From Tautonia plasticadhaerens (lineage in GTDB: Bacteria; Planctomycetota; Planctomycetia; Isosphaerales; Isosphaeraceae): DNA of 64,000 nucleotides. Positions 36,349-44,776 of the stretch are shown piece by piece (the stretch's first letter is position 1; every line of letters begins with the position of its first letter). Location: assembly GCF_007752535.1 (NCBI RefSeq), contig NZ_CP036426.1, positions 4,216,001-4,280,000 of the forward strand. The letters run 5' to 3'. Below the pieces are notes generated by a model. The model was not told the DNA's origin, made no database searches, and saw only the letters and a list, made by a program, of their open reading frames with translations. The position numbers were made by a program, and so were the translations under genes.

Positions 36349-36448
36349 ACGATCCTCCGGTTCCTCCCCTTGCGTTCGAGGGAGGGAAGGGTTCACGGAC
36401 GACTTGGGATCGGGGTCGCCGCTATGACGACGGCGACCCCGAGACCCG

Positions 36449-36772
36449 CTACTCGACCCCGGCCTGCCCAAGCAGTCGCCGGTACTGCTGCTCGGACCGG
36501 AGCCCGACCAGCCGCCCGACCTCGTTGCCGCCCCGGAAGGCGACGACCGTCGGGACGGAGGAGACCCCGAGGGCAGTGGCGACCTCGACCCCCTCGGCGA
36601 TGTTCAGCTTCAGGACCTTGGCCTTGCCCCCGTACTCGCCGGCGAGCCGGTCGATCAGCGGAGCGAGCGCCTGGCAGGGATTGCAGTGCTTCGAGTAGAG
36701 GTCTACCAGCACGGGGACCGGGGATCGGAGGACCTCGGCCTCCCAGTCGGCTCCTCGGATTTGTCGGGCCAC
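36449..36772 (-). CDS. Thioredoxin with a CNPC active site
   Basis: 107 residues with the full thioredoxin fold: VPVLVDLYSKHCNPCQALAP carries C30-N-P-C33 in place of the usual C-G-P-C, and VSSVPTVVAF has the cis-proline. The altered motif and SKH in place of WA before it suggest a different redox potential or partner. It is the first gene of a minus-strand run of small proteins, so it may reduce or scaffold one of them. Confidence 0.85.
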   Translation of the reverse strand: MARQIRGADWEAEVLRSPVPVLVDLYSKHCNPCQALAPLIDRLAGEYGGKAKVLKLNIAEGVEVATALGVSSVPTVVAFRGGNEVGRLVGLRSEQQYRRLLGQAGVE

Positions 36773-36941
36773 GGGCGTTGCTCCTTGTTGACTTGTGCTG
36801 ACCGGTCATCGGAGACCCGGGGCGAGAGGGTTCGAGAACTCGTTTCCCGGGGCGCGAACCTTCGGAGGCCATGGCGGGTCTTCACCTGGCTCCGACCCCC
36901 GATGGAGGCGAGCGACACCCGAAGGACGAGAGGAGGACGCC

Positions 36942-37232
36942 ATGCGAGCCGAGATCAACAAACCCACGTTGGCCGAGTTGTGGCGCGTCCTCTCCACGAT
37001 CCTGGAGTGCCTGGGCGTCGAGGATGCGCCCGCCGTGGCCCGGGGACTTGCGGTCGCCGCCCTGATGGGGCGTACCGCCGAGGCCCATGGGGTCTGTGTC
37101 GAGCGGAAAGGCGAGGTCGTGCTCGTCTGCGCCGTCGTCCCTGCCGAGGTGGCGGGTGTGCCGGGGATGGCCCGTTGCGATCGGACCTGCCGTAAGGCCC
37201 GGCCCCGCAGGCGTGCCATGGTGGCAAGCTGA
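36942..37232 (+). CDS. Hypothetical protein ending at the rearrangement junction
   Basis: 96 residues: RAEINKPTLAELWRVLSTIL, then ARGLAVAALMGRTAEAHG and a basic tail RTCRKARPRRRAMVAS. The stop TGA spans the breakpoint where the reductase fragment begins at 37231. Divergent from the thioredoxin gene. No family recognised. Confidence 0.5.
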   Translation: MRAEINKPTLAELWRVLSTILECLGVEDAPAVARGLAVAALMGRTAEAHGVCVERKGEVVLVCAVVPAEVAGVPGMARCDRTCRKARPRRRAMVAS

Positions 37233-37617
37233 GGTGGGCCTGCGGGAGGGGAAGACCAGCCCCTACCCGAAGATGGAGCAATACCTCTTCTCCCGGACGA
37301 TGACCACCAGCCCCGACCAGGCCGTCCGGCTCGTCTCCGACGATGCGGCCGGGCTGGTGTCCCGGCTGAAGGAGGAGGGTGGGAAGGACATCTGGCGCTG
37401 CGGCGGCTCGCAACTGGCCGGGACGCTCCTGGGCGCCTCGCTGATCGACGAGTTCCGGGTGAAGCTCAACCCGGTGATCTTCGGCTCCGGCATCCCGATT
37501 GTGCCCGCCGCCGCCGGCACGATCCCCCTCCGATTGACCGACACCCGGGCGTTCCCCAGCGGTATCCTCATCCTCCGGTACGAGGTCGTCGGGCGGGAGA
37601 CAGGCGGGGCAACCTGA
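37231..37617 (+). pseudogene. Dihydrofolate reductase-like (RibD-C) gene, C-terminal half
   Basis: Reads EVGLREGKTSPYPKMEQYLF, then GGKDIWRCGGSQLAGTLLGA, DEFRVKLNPVIFGSGIPI and ILILRYEVVG, which is the second half of a RibD-C/DHFR-family protein. It has no start codon of its own except a GTG at 37234. It continues exactly where the fragment at 8364-8525 stops, in the opposite orientation. Confidence 0.85.
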
Positions 37618-37653
37618 CCCGGGTCGTCGGCGACCGCACAGGAGTCCCCGGAG

Positions 37654-38175
37654 TTGAAGCCGATCACCTTCTCGTGCGAGGCGAGGCTTGGGCTCACCCC
37701 CGAGGAGATCGCCCGCCTCATCCTCGATCTCGACCGCTGGCCCGACTTCGAGGGCTACGGGCCGCTGCCGGGGATCAGGGCGGCTGCGTTCGAGGCCCGG
37801 ACACCCGAGGTCGTCGGCACCGTGATTCGGGTATCGAACACGGACGGGTCGAGCCACACGGAGGAGGTCGTCGAGTGGGACCCGGAACGGCGGCTCCGAC
37901 TCCGCATGGGAGGCTTCTCGCCGCCGCTGTCCCGACTGGCGACCGGCTTCGACGAGACCTGGGAGTTCGAGCAAGGCGCCGGGCTCACCCGGGTCGTCCG
38001 CTCGTTCGCCCTCCATCCCCGGTCGTCTGCCGGTCGCCCATTCCTCCGGCTGATCTCCCTGCTGCTCCGGAGGGCCATCGCCCGGCATCTCCGACAGATG
38101 AAGGAGGCTGGGAGAACCGACCAGAATCCGCTCGCCCCGCAGGCGAACGAGGCAGGCAGAACGTCCGGCTCGTGA
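37654..38175 (+). CDS. SRPBCC family protein
   Basis: 173 residues with a TTG start preceded by GGAG. The START/Bet-v-1-like fold shows FSCEARLGLTPEEIARLILD (initial strand and helices), GTVIRVSNTDGSSHTEEVVE and the long C-terminal helix. Such proteins bind hydrophobic ligands. It follows the reductase fragment and precedes a PfpI-type gene. Confidence 0.75.
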   Translation: MKPITFSCEARLGLTPEEIARLILDLDRWPDFEGYGPLPGIRAAAFEARTPEVVGTVIRVSNTDGSSHTEEVVEWDPERRLRLRMGGFSPPLSRLATGFDETWEFEQGAGLTRVVRSFALHPRSSAGRPFLRLISLLLRRAIARHLRQMKEAGRTDQNPLAPQANEAGRTSGS

Positions 38176-38202
38176 TCGATCCCCCCTGATGGAGCATGCC
38201 CG

Positions 38203-38793
38203 ATGACCCGCCGAGTCGGCATCCTGGTCTTCCCCGAGGTCGAGGTCTTCTCCGTCGCCCGTCTGGAAGAGGACCGCAGGCGAGAGGAGCCGTCCCCCTA
38301 CGAGGTCGTCCTCGTCGCCGAGTCCCCAGGCGTGGTCGTCGCCACGGGCGGGCTGAAGGTCGTGCCCGACCACGACCTGGACGACTGCCCGCCGCTGGAT
38401 TTGCTCGTGGTCCCGGGCGGCTGGGGCACCCGCCAGCAGATCGACAACGAGCGGCTCCTGGCCTGGGTCGCCGAGCGTGCCGGTCAGGTCGAGCTTCTGG
38501 CCTCCGTCTGCACCGGGTCGATGCTGCTGGGCAAGGCCGGGTTGCTGGACGGCCGGCGGGCCACGACCCACTGGATGGTCCTGGACTGGATGCGGGAGTC
38601 GTTCCCCGAGGTTACGGTCCTGGACGACCAGCACGTCGTCGATGAGGGAGATGTCATCACCTCGGCGGGCATCTCGGCGGGCATCGACATGGCGTTGCGG
38701 GTCGTCGCCCGGCACCACGGCGAGGCGGTGGCGCGGGCCACGGCCCGGTTCATGGAATACCCCTTCCCGGAGGACAACCGGCGGCGGGTGTGA
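38203..38793 (+). CDS. DJ-1/PfpI family protein
   Basis: 196 residues. The nucleophile elbow is LLASVCTGSMLLGKAGLLDG (Cys) with the His in ATTHW, and an early Glu-containing GILVFPEVEVF. This resembles the isonitrile hydratase/ThiJ branch of DJ-1/PfpI. Glyoxalase, amidotransferase-like or regulatory roles are possible; the substrate is not evident. Confidence 0.85.
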   Translation: MTRRVGILVFPEVEVFSVARLEEDRRREEPSPYEVVLVAESPGVVVATGGLKVVPDHDLDDCPPLDLLVVPGGWGTRQQIDNERLLAWVAERAGQVELLASVCTGSMLLGKAGLLDGRRATTHWMVLDWMRESFPEVTVLDDQHVVDEGDVITSAGISAGIDMALRVVARHHGEAVARATARFMEYPFPEDNRRRV

Positions 38794-38853
38794 TCCTCAA
38801 CCAGGACGAGACCCGATGCGACCTGGGCTGCAGCATGGCTGACCGGTCCTCCG

Positions 38854-39594
38854 TCACCGTGCCACACGCCCTACCGCCGACCGTCTGGACAGCCCATAGA
38901 TCAGCGCGGCGGCGATCAGGCAGCCGATGAGGTTCGCCACCAGGTCCCAGCCCGTGTTGACGTAGCCGCCGACGTTGGTCTCGCTCAGCAGCCTCGTGGC
39001 GGCGAACTCGACCACCTCGTTGGCCGCGCCGAACCCCGAACCGGCGGCGACACACAGCGTCAGCAGGCCGACCGTCGGGCGGATCGTGACGCCACGGTCA
39101 CCGCAGGCCCGCTGCATCCCCTGCCAGCAGATCCAGGTCACCAGCCCGAAGCCGTAGGCGTGGACCAGTTGGTCGTACTTGAGCCGCTCCGGCACGAGCC
39201 AGAGGTTGTACAGGACCGGGGACTCGCCGCCGAGGGGCCAGCCCTCGGGCACCGGCATCAGCCCCCCGGCCATGTGGGCGAGCCCCCAGAGGGATAGGCC
39301 CCAGAGGACGGCGTCGTGCAGGCCGACCCGCAGGTGGACCAGCGCCACCACAGCGAGGAGGACGGCCATGATGACCAGATACATCAGGAACTCGCCGCTG
39401 CCGCCCCGCAGCGAGGCGACCAGCGCCACGCCCATGTAGGCCAGGGTGAAGCCCAGGACCACCCAGGCGGTGCGGGAGAGGCGGGCCGGCTCCGGCTCGG
39501 CATGGGCTTCATGGGGCATGGGATGCGGTCCGGAGTCGGGCATGGGCGGGATCGCCTGGGTGTTCGACCGTCGATTTCTGCGGTTCCGGGTCAC
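38854..39594 (-). CDS. DUF2238-like integral membrane protein
   Basis: 246 residues, with about six membrane segments after a 35-residue polar N-terminus. Signatures are RLKYDQLVHAYGFGLVTWIC and the C-terminal GFGAANEVVEFAATRLL followed by TNVGGYVNTGWDLVANLIGC. These match the DUF2238 (YjdF-like) family, function unknown. Confidence 0.75.
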   Translation of the reverse strand: MTRNRRNRRSNTQAIPPMPDSGPHPMPHEAHAEPEPARLSRTAWVVLGFTLAYMGVALVASLRGGSGEFLMYLVIMAVLLAVVALVHLRVGLHDAVLWGLSLWGLAHMAGGLMPVPEGWPLGGESPVLYNLWLVPERLKYDQLVHAYGFGLVTWICWQGMQRACGDRGVTIRPTVGLLTLCVAAGSGFGAANEVVEFAATRLLSETNVGGYVNTGWDLVANLIGCLIAAALIYGLSRRSAVGRVAR

Positions 39595-39781
39595 TGCCCC
39601 CCGGGGCTGGCCCGATCCCAGCCTTTAATCTCGGGCCGTAGGCGGCAGCAAGGCGGGGGTGGCCCTGGCGCGGTGGCGAGCCGGTCCACGAGGCTCTCGT
39701 CATCCGGCCGTCCAACGGACCTTCATCCCGGGGCCGGGTCGATCCGGGGAGGCGCCGCCCCGTCTCGGCCCCTCCCGACGA

Positions 39782-40816
39782 TCACTGCGTCGGGTCCGAG
39801 CCGACCCGGATGATCTTCTTGCCGAAGTTCTCGCCCTTCAGCAGGCCGATCAACTCCCGGGGGGCGTTCTCCAGCCCCTCCGTGATGTCCTCTCGGTATC
39901 TGACCCGGCCCTCACGCAGCCAGCCGCCCATGTCGGACACAAAGTCGGGGTACTGCTCGGCGAAGTCCCAGACGATGAAGCCCCGCAGCGTCAGCCGCTT
40001 GACGAGGATGGCCTGCATCACCTGGGGGACCCGGTTCGGGCCCTCGGGCAGACCGGAGGCGTTGTAGTAAGCGATTAGGCCGCAGACCGGCACCCGGGCG
40101 AAGTCGTTCAAGAGCGGCATCACCGCCTCGAAGACCGCCCCGCCGACGTTCTCGAAGTAGATGTCGATCCCCTCCGGGCAGGCGTCACTCAGGCGCCCGT
40201 GCAGGTCCGGCTGGCGGTGGTCGAGGCAAGCGTCGAAGCCCAGTTCCTCCTCGACATGCCGGCACTTCCGCTCGCCCCCGGCGATGCCTATAACCCGGCA
40301 TCCCTTGATCTTTGCGACCTGCCCGACCACCGAGCCCACCGCCCCGGACGCCGCCGCCACCACCAGCGTCTCGCCGGGCTTCGGCAGGCCGATGTTGAGC
40401 AGGCCGGTGTAGGCGGTCAGGCCCGGCATCCCGAGCACCCCCAGCGCGTAGGAGATGGGGCCGTGCGCCGGATCGATCTTCCGCACACCCTCCCCGTCGG
40501 AGATCGCGTACTCCTGCCAGCCGGTCCCCGCCAGGACGAGATCGCCCTGCCGGTATTGCGGGAGGTTCGATGCCACGACCTCGCAGACCGTGCCGCCCTC
40601 CATGACCGCGCCCACCTCGACGGGCGGCGCGTAGGATGGGCCGGCGTTCATCCGACCGCGCATGTACGGATCGAGGGACAGATAGATTGTGCGGAGCACC
40701 ATCTGGCCGGGGCCGGGCTCGGGGACCTCGGCCTCGACTAGCCGGAAGTTCTCCGGCGTCGGCTCGCCTTGCGGGCGTGAGGCGAGGAGGACCTGGCGGT
40801 TTCGTCCGGCAGTCAT
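39782..40816 (-). CDS. NADP-dependent oxidoreductase, CurA-like MDR
   Basis: 344 residues of the zinc-free medium-chain dehydrogenase/reductase type. YLSLDPYMRGRMNAGPSYAP and VLGMPGLTAYTGLLNIG are typical of CurA/leukotriene B4 dehydrogenase-like enzymes. The Rossmann motif is VVAAASGAVGSVVGQVAKIK, and ENVGGAVFEAVMPLL follows. It reduces alpha,beta-unsaturated carbonyls with NADPH. Confidence 0.9.
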   Translation of the reverse strand: MTAGRNRQVLLASRPQGEPTPENFRLVEAEVPEPGPGQMVLRTIYLSLDPYMRGRMNAGPSYAPPVEVGAVMEGGTVCEVVASNLPQYRQGDLVLAGTGWQEYAISDGEGVRKIDPAHGPISYALGVLGMPGLTAYTGLLNIGLPKPGETLVVAAASGAVGSVVGQVAKIKGCRVIGIAGGERKCRHVEEELGFDACLDHRQPDLHGRLSDACPEGIDIYFENVGGAVFEAVMPLLNDFARVPVCGLIAYYNASGLPEGPNRVPQVMQAILVKRLTLRGFIVWDFAEQYPDFVSDMGGWLREGRVRYREDITEGLENAPRELIGLLKGENFGKKIIRVGSDPTQ

Positions 40817-40856
40817 GGTCCCTCCTTCGATGTCCGGGGTGAGGTGCCCCTCGGGC

Positions 40857-41090
40857 TCAGGCGCGGTCGGCCACGCCGGTCACCCCGGCCTCCCGGGCGC
40901 AGTGGGCGCAGCAGTAGAACGTGTGGTTGGCCTCGATGCCGTGCCCGATGACTTTGCAGCCGCAGTGGGAGCAGACCGAGGCCAGCTTGTGGATGGCGCA
41001 CTCGAAGCAATCGAAGACGTGGCGGTGCCCCGCCGTGACGACCTCGAAGGCCAGGTGGTAGTCGTTGCCGCACACCTCGCACTTGGCCAT
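40857..41090 (-). CDS. Zinc-ribbon protein
   Basis: 77 residues from MAKCEVCGNDYHLAFEVVTA. Four Cys-x2-Cys pairs (KCEVC, DCFEC, VCSHCGC, CCAHC) and His residues suggest two zinc sites, as in prokaryotic metallothionein-like or ribbon proteins. Function unknown. It sits between the CurA-like and VOC genes, same strand. Confidence 0.7.
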   Translation of the reverse strand: MAKCEVCGNDYHLAFEVVTAGHRHVFDCFECAIHKLASVCSHCGCKVIGHGIEANHTFYCCAHCAREAGVTGVADRA

Positions 41091-41182
41091 GGCGACCTCC
41101 TCGGCGAAGCCCTTGGGATGTCCCCGGGCGGATCGCCGCAAAACCGGCGCCCGGATCGGGCACCCGCTCCGTGGTCCCGACC

Positions 41183-41659
41183 TCATGACCCGGAGACCTG
41201 GACCTCGATGCCGTCCGGGTCCTTGAAGTAGACCCGGCCCCCCTCGCGCCGCACCTCCAGCCCGGCGTCCGTGAGCTTGCGCTCGGCCTCGTCGGCATCG
41301 AAGCCCTCGATGCCGTAGCAGTAGTGGTTCAGGCCCGGCTGCTTGCCCCGGAACAGGGTCAGGAAGAAGCCGTCCCCCCGGCCCAGGAAGCAGTTCTCCT
41401 CGCCGCCGTCCCGGATGACCTCCAGGCCGAGGTGCTCCTTGTAGAACTCCCGGGAGCGGGGCACGTCACGGACATCCAGGGCGACGTGATCCAGGCCGGT
41501 GGCGGCGAAGGTGCTGTCCCGGGCCCGGGCCGCCCCGGCGGCCTGCGGCGTCACGGCCAGGGCCGCCCCCAGGCCCATCAGCCGGGCGGCAAGCTGGCGT
41601 CGGGAGAGTTGCCCGCGCTCGAACTGCTCGACGATCCGGTCGGCGATCTCGGGCTGCAT
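41183..41659 (-). CDS. Exported VOC (glyoxalase-like) protein
   Basis: 158 residues. The N-terminus contains SRRQLAARLMGLGAALAVTP, a Tat-like signal. The VOC domain follows: TGLDHVALDVRDVPRSREFY, a metal-type His, GLNHYCYGIEGFD and VYFKDPDGIEVQV. Members include glyoxalases, extradiol dioxygenases and resistance proteins; the substrate is unknown. Confidence 0.8.
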   Translation of the reverse strand: MQPEIADRIVEQFERGQLSRRQLAARLMGLGAALAVTPQAAGAARARDSTFAATGLDHVALDVRDVPRSREFYKEHLGLEVIRDGGEENCFLGRGDGFFLTLFRGKQPGLNHYCYGIEGFDADEAERKLTDAGLEVRREGGRVYFKDPDGIEVQVSGS

Positions 41660-42028
41660 CGTTGGCCTCCCTGGGTTCGAGGGGCGATCGAGGAGGGCGG
41701 ATGTCGGGATCGAGGGTCCCCCTCGCCGCCCCCTGCGATTCTCCCAACGTCGAGCCGGTTCGCATAGGCCATGCCGTCCTGGCTGCCCGTGGTCCGTCTC
41801 GGCCTCGAATCCAGGCCGATCGCCACCTTCCCCCGGGGGCCGTGCTCGGGGCCGATTCCCCGACACGCAGGCGAACCCGGGGCGTAATCTCCGGAGGGCC
41901 GGGACGAATCCTCTGATGCCCCATCCGACCAGTCCCGTCGCCCCCGATCCGACAGTCGCCGTCGAACTCCCCCTCGGCCCGCCGTGTCCGAGGGATGGGG
42001 TCATCCCGGCCCGCACCAGGAGGTTCTC
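41660..42028. other. Intergenic region between divergent genes
   Basis: About 370 bases holding the divergent upstream regions of the VOC and ARPP-1 genes. I see no gene, hairpin or clear promoter; only AGGAGG ahead of the ARPP-1 start stands out. Confidence 0.4.
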
Positions 42029-42933
42029 ATGCCCACGCTGCCCGAACTCCGTGTCGGCGACCCGATCCGCCACGAGGCCCTGGCCGTCTTCCCCTGTTTA
42101 CCAACACCGACGGCGGCGTGGACTATCTCCTCTCCGACGAGGCCATCGCCGCCGGCACCGTCGCCGTCGAGGAGGTCAGCGAGGGCGGCTCGGTGCCGAA
42201 CCTGCTCGTCGAGAACACGGGCGACAGTCGCGTCCTCTTCCTCGAAGGCGAGGAACTGCGCGGGGCCAAGCAGAACCGGGTCCTGAACACTTCCGTCCTG
42301 GTCGCCGCCAGGAGCAAGACCACCATCCCGGTCAGTTGCGTCGAGCAAGGCCGCTGGCGGTATCGCAGCCGGCAGTTCGGCCACGGGGGCAGCCACTCCT
42401 CGTCCAAGCTGCGGCACTTCCTGAAGTCCTCGGTGACCCGCTCACTCAAGGAGGAGCGGGGGCACACCTCCGACCAGATGGCCGTCTGGGGGGAGGTCAG
42501 CCGGCAGATGGACGCCCTGGGCTCAAGCTCCGAGACGGGGGCGATGGCCGACACCTACGAGAGCTACAAGGGCAAGATGGACGAGTTCCGGGCGCGGCTG
42601 GGGTACGTCGAGGGGGCCGTCGGGGTGGCTGTCGCCGTGGGCAAGCAGGTGGTGGCCCTGGACCTGTTCGACAAGGCGGCGACGTGCCGCAAGGTCTGGG
42701 ACCGGCTGCTGAGCGGGGCGGTGATGGAGGCCCTGGAGGTCGGCAAGGCCGAGGAGCAGGCCGGTCCGGGGGACGTGGAGGCCCTGGTGGCTCGGCTGCG
42801 GGGCATGGCCTGGGAGCCGGCCCCGGCGGTTGGCGAGGGTGAGGAATACCGGTCGGATGCCGGGGAGGCCCACGCCTCGGCCCTGCTGGTCGAGGGGTCC
42901 GTGGTCCACGGCAGCGTCGTGGTGGCCGGCTGA
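42029..42933 (+). pseudogene. ARPP-1 domain protein, frameshifted near the start
   Basis: A good AGGAGG precedes ATG 42029 and LPELRVGDPIRHEALAVFP. The frame then breaks in the CCCC run at 42091-42094; adding one C gives VFPLFTNTDGGVDYLLSDEA and the rest of the ARPP-1 domain: LVENTGDSRVLFLEGEEL, AKQNRVLNTSVLVAARSK and VSCVEQGRWRYRS. ARPP-1 domains are linked to ADP-ribosyl and phosphatase contexts; the function is not established. A one-base homopolymer loss could be a sequencing error. Confidence 0.75.
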
Positions 42934-42985
42934 GCCGATTTGTCGGGGCGAGGCCGCCGACGCGATCTCGGAGGCACCGACACGC

Positions 42986-43282
42986 TCACGGGTCTTGGGC
43001 TTCGGCAACGACTCGATCTTCCCCCGGATCGTCCCCGCTCGACGCCTCGCCTCGTCCCCGTCGCAGCAGCAGGGCGTTGCGGCACTCGACCAGTTCGGCC
43101 TGCAACGCCAGCCGTTGCTCCTCGGCCTGCCCGGCAGCCCGCTGCGCCTCCCTCACCTCCCGGAGTGACCAGAGCCGACCGGACATGAACATGGCCACGG
43201 CAAAGACGGTCAGCACCAAGGCCTTCCGGGCGAGGCCCCAGGAGGAGGTCCGGCCCTCATGCTCGGCGCGGAAGTCGCCCAT
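42986..43282 (-). CDS. Small membrane-anchored coiled-coil protein
   Basis: 98 residues: one membrane segment (LARKALVLTVFAVAMFMSGR) followed by a coiled coil (LREVREAQRAAGQAEEQRLA) and a charged tail. Its start overlaps the DUF1559 stop by one base, so it is probably co-transcribed with it. Function unknown. Confidence 0.5.
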   Translation of the reverse strand: MGDFRAEHEGRTSSWGLARKALVLTVFAVAMFMSGRLWSLREVREAQRAAGQAEEQRLALQAELVECRNALLLRRGRGEASSGDDPGEDRVVAEAQDP

Positions 43283-44052
43283 CAGAACTCCCCCACGTCT
43301 TCGCCGCCCGCCACCGTCAAGAGCGCCCGAAGGTCGGCCGGCTCAATCCCGTCCTTGATGAACCGGACCGACCCGTCGCCCAGGAGCATGTTGGCCCCGC
43401 CCGGATGGTTGCTGGAGACGCCCGGCGGCTCTGCCGAGCCGTTGATCGTGAAGCTCATGCGGTCGAATCGCAGGTCCCCTGGCTCCATCCAGTGGATGGA
43501 CGGCCCCGAGACCTCGACCAGCACGATCGTCCCGCCCGGCCCGTCCTCGATGTCCCCGAGCGTCATCGGCCCCGATCCGCCCCAGGCGGTCCCCGGGCCG
43601 ACGACGGCGGCGTAGGTCGTCGCGTGCCCCTGCTCGGGATGGCTCGGGCAGGCGTAGGCCGAGACGATCAGGTCGTGCAACTCTCGATTGTTCGGCCCGT
43701 CCCAGGGCTCGTCGAGGCGATACCTCTCGTAGATCGCCCGCTGATCGAGCCAGGGCAGGATCAGCACCCGCCAACTGTGCATCGGCCTGCCCCGCTCGTC
43801 GGCGAGGTAGGCCGGCGGGAAGCAGCCGTGCTCCTCGTGGTAGTTGTGCAGGGCGATGCCGATCTGCTTGAGGTTGTTGGTACACGCCGACCGGCGTGCC
43901 GCCTCCCGGGCCGGTCAGGTCGCCGGCAGCAGCAGGGCCACGAGGATGGCGAGGAGCCCGATGACCACAAGCAGTTCGACGAGCGTGAAGCCGGGGCGGG
44001 GAGACCGGCCTCCGACCCGGATCGAGCGGGAATCAGCGACGGGCGTCCTCAT
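43282..44052 (-). pseudogene. DUF1559 prepilin-like protein with an in-frame opal codon
   Basis: From ATG 44052 the protein has the prepilin motif GFTLVELLVVIGLLAILVAL and then LLPA. TGA (43915-43917) follows where relatives have VQAAREAARR; the frame continues unbroken as PAREAARRSACTNNLKQIGI to the C-terminal HPGGANMLLGDGSVRFI (H-X9-DG motif). DUF1559 proteins are abundant planctomycete surface or pseudopilin-like proteins processed at the G|FTLVE site. The stop means only the signal helix would be made. Confidence 0.8.
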
Positions 44053-44143
44053 GGCGATGGCCTCCGCAGCGTGGCCGATGCGATCGTCCTGGGAGCGAAT
44101 CCGGAGGGAGACATGATTGATCATGGTGCCGCCGTGGCGCGGC

Positions 44144-44533
44144 TCACCACCACCCGGGGAATCGCCCACCCCCCGGGAATCGAGCGAGGTTGAATCCGCC
44201 GACGAGGTAGGAGTGCTCGATCACGAGGTAGACGACCGTCGCCACCAGGAAGAGGGCCGCCATGGCGACGAGGTAGAGGGCCAGGGCCGCCGTCGTGCCC
44301 AGCCGGGATCGCATCCGACAAGCGAAGCTCCATGCCCCCCAGCCGAGCAGCCCGTAGAGGGCGAATCCGGCGGTCGCCAGGGCGATCAGGGCCGGCTCGC
44401 CGCGCCCCTGGTCCTGGATGTTGACGATGGCGACCGCCACGAAGAGGGCCAGCAGCCAGAGGTGCCAGACCAGGAACCGGGCACGAGGATGGCCCGAGGG
44501 GCGGGCCGCATGAGGCGACTTGGCGTGGGTCAT
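44144..44533 (-). CDS. Small integral membrane protein
   Basis: 129 residues from ATG 44533 with three membrane segments (FLVWHLWLLALFVAVAIVNI, ALIALATAGFALYGLLGWGA, LALYLVAMAALFLVATVVYL) and a Gly/Phe-rich tail. No family recognised. It lies upstream of the DUF1559 gene on the same strand. Confidence 0.6.
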   Translation of the reverse strand: MTHAKSPHAARPSGHPRARFLVWHLWLLALFVAVAIVNIQDQGRGEPALIALATAGFALYGLLGWGAWSFACRMRSRLGTTAALALYLVAMAALFLVATVVYLVIEHSYLVGGFNLARFPGGGRFPGWW

Positions 44534-44776
44534 GATTGCCCCAGTTCGGAGAAGGGACGTGCTGGGGTCGCAGCCGAGGGGCCGAGGAGATGGCATCCTG
44601 GGACAATTGTCGGAACAGGCCGTCCGCCGGTCAAGGGGGCCTCCTTCCGCCGCTGAAGGCGATCGACCGGGGTCGTTGTCGGCTATCATCCCGGCCGATA
44701 GGCTGGCGGCATCCGGGGGCGCCACGGTGGATGGCTCCCCGACACTCATCGAGACCCGGCCCCCCGAGCCCCGACC

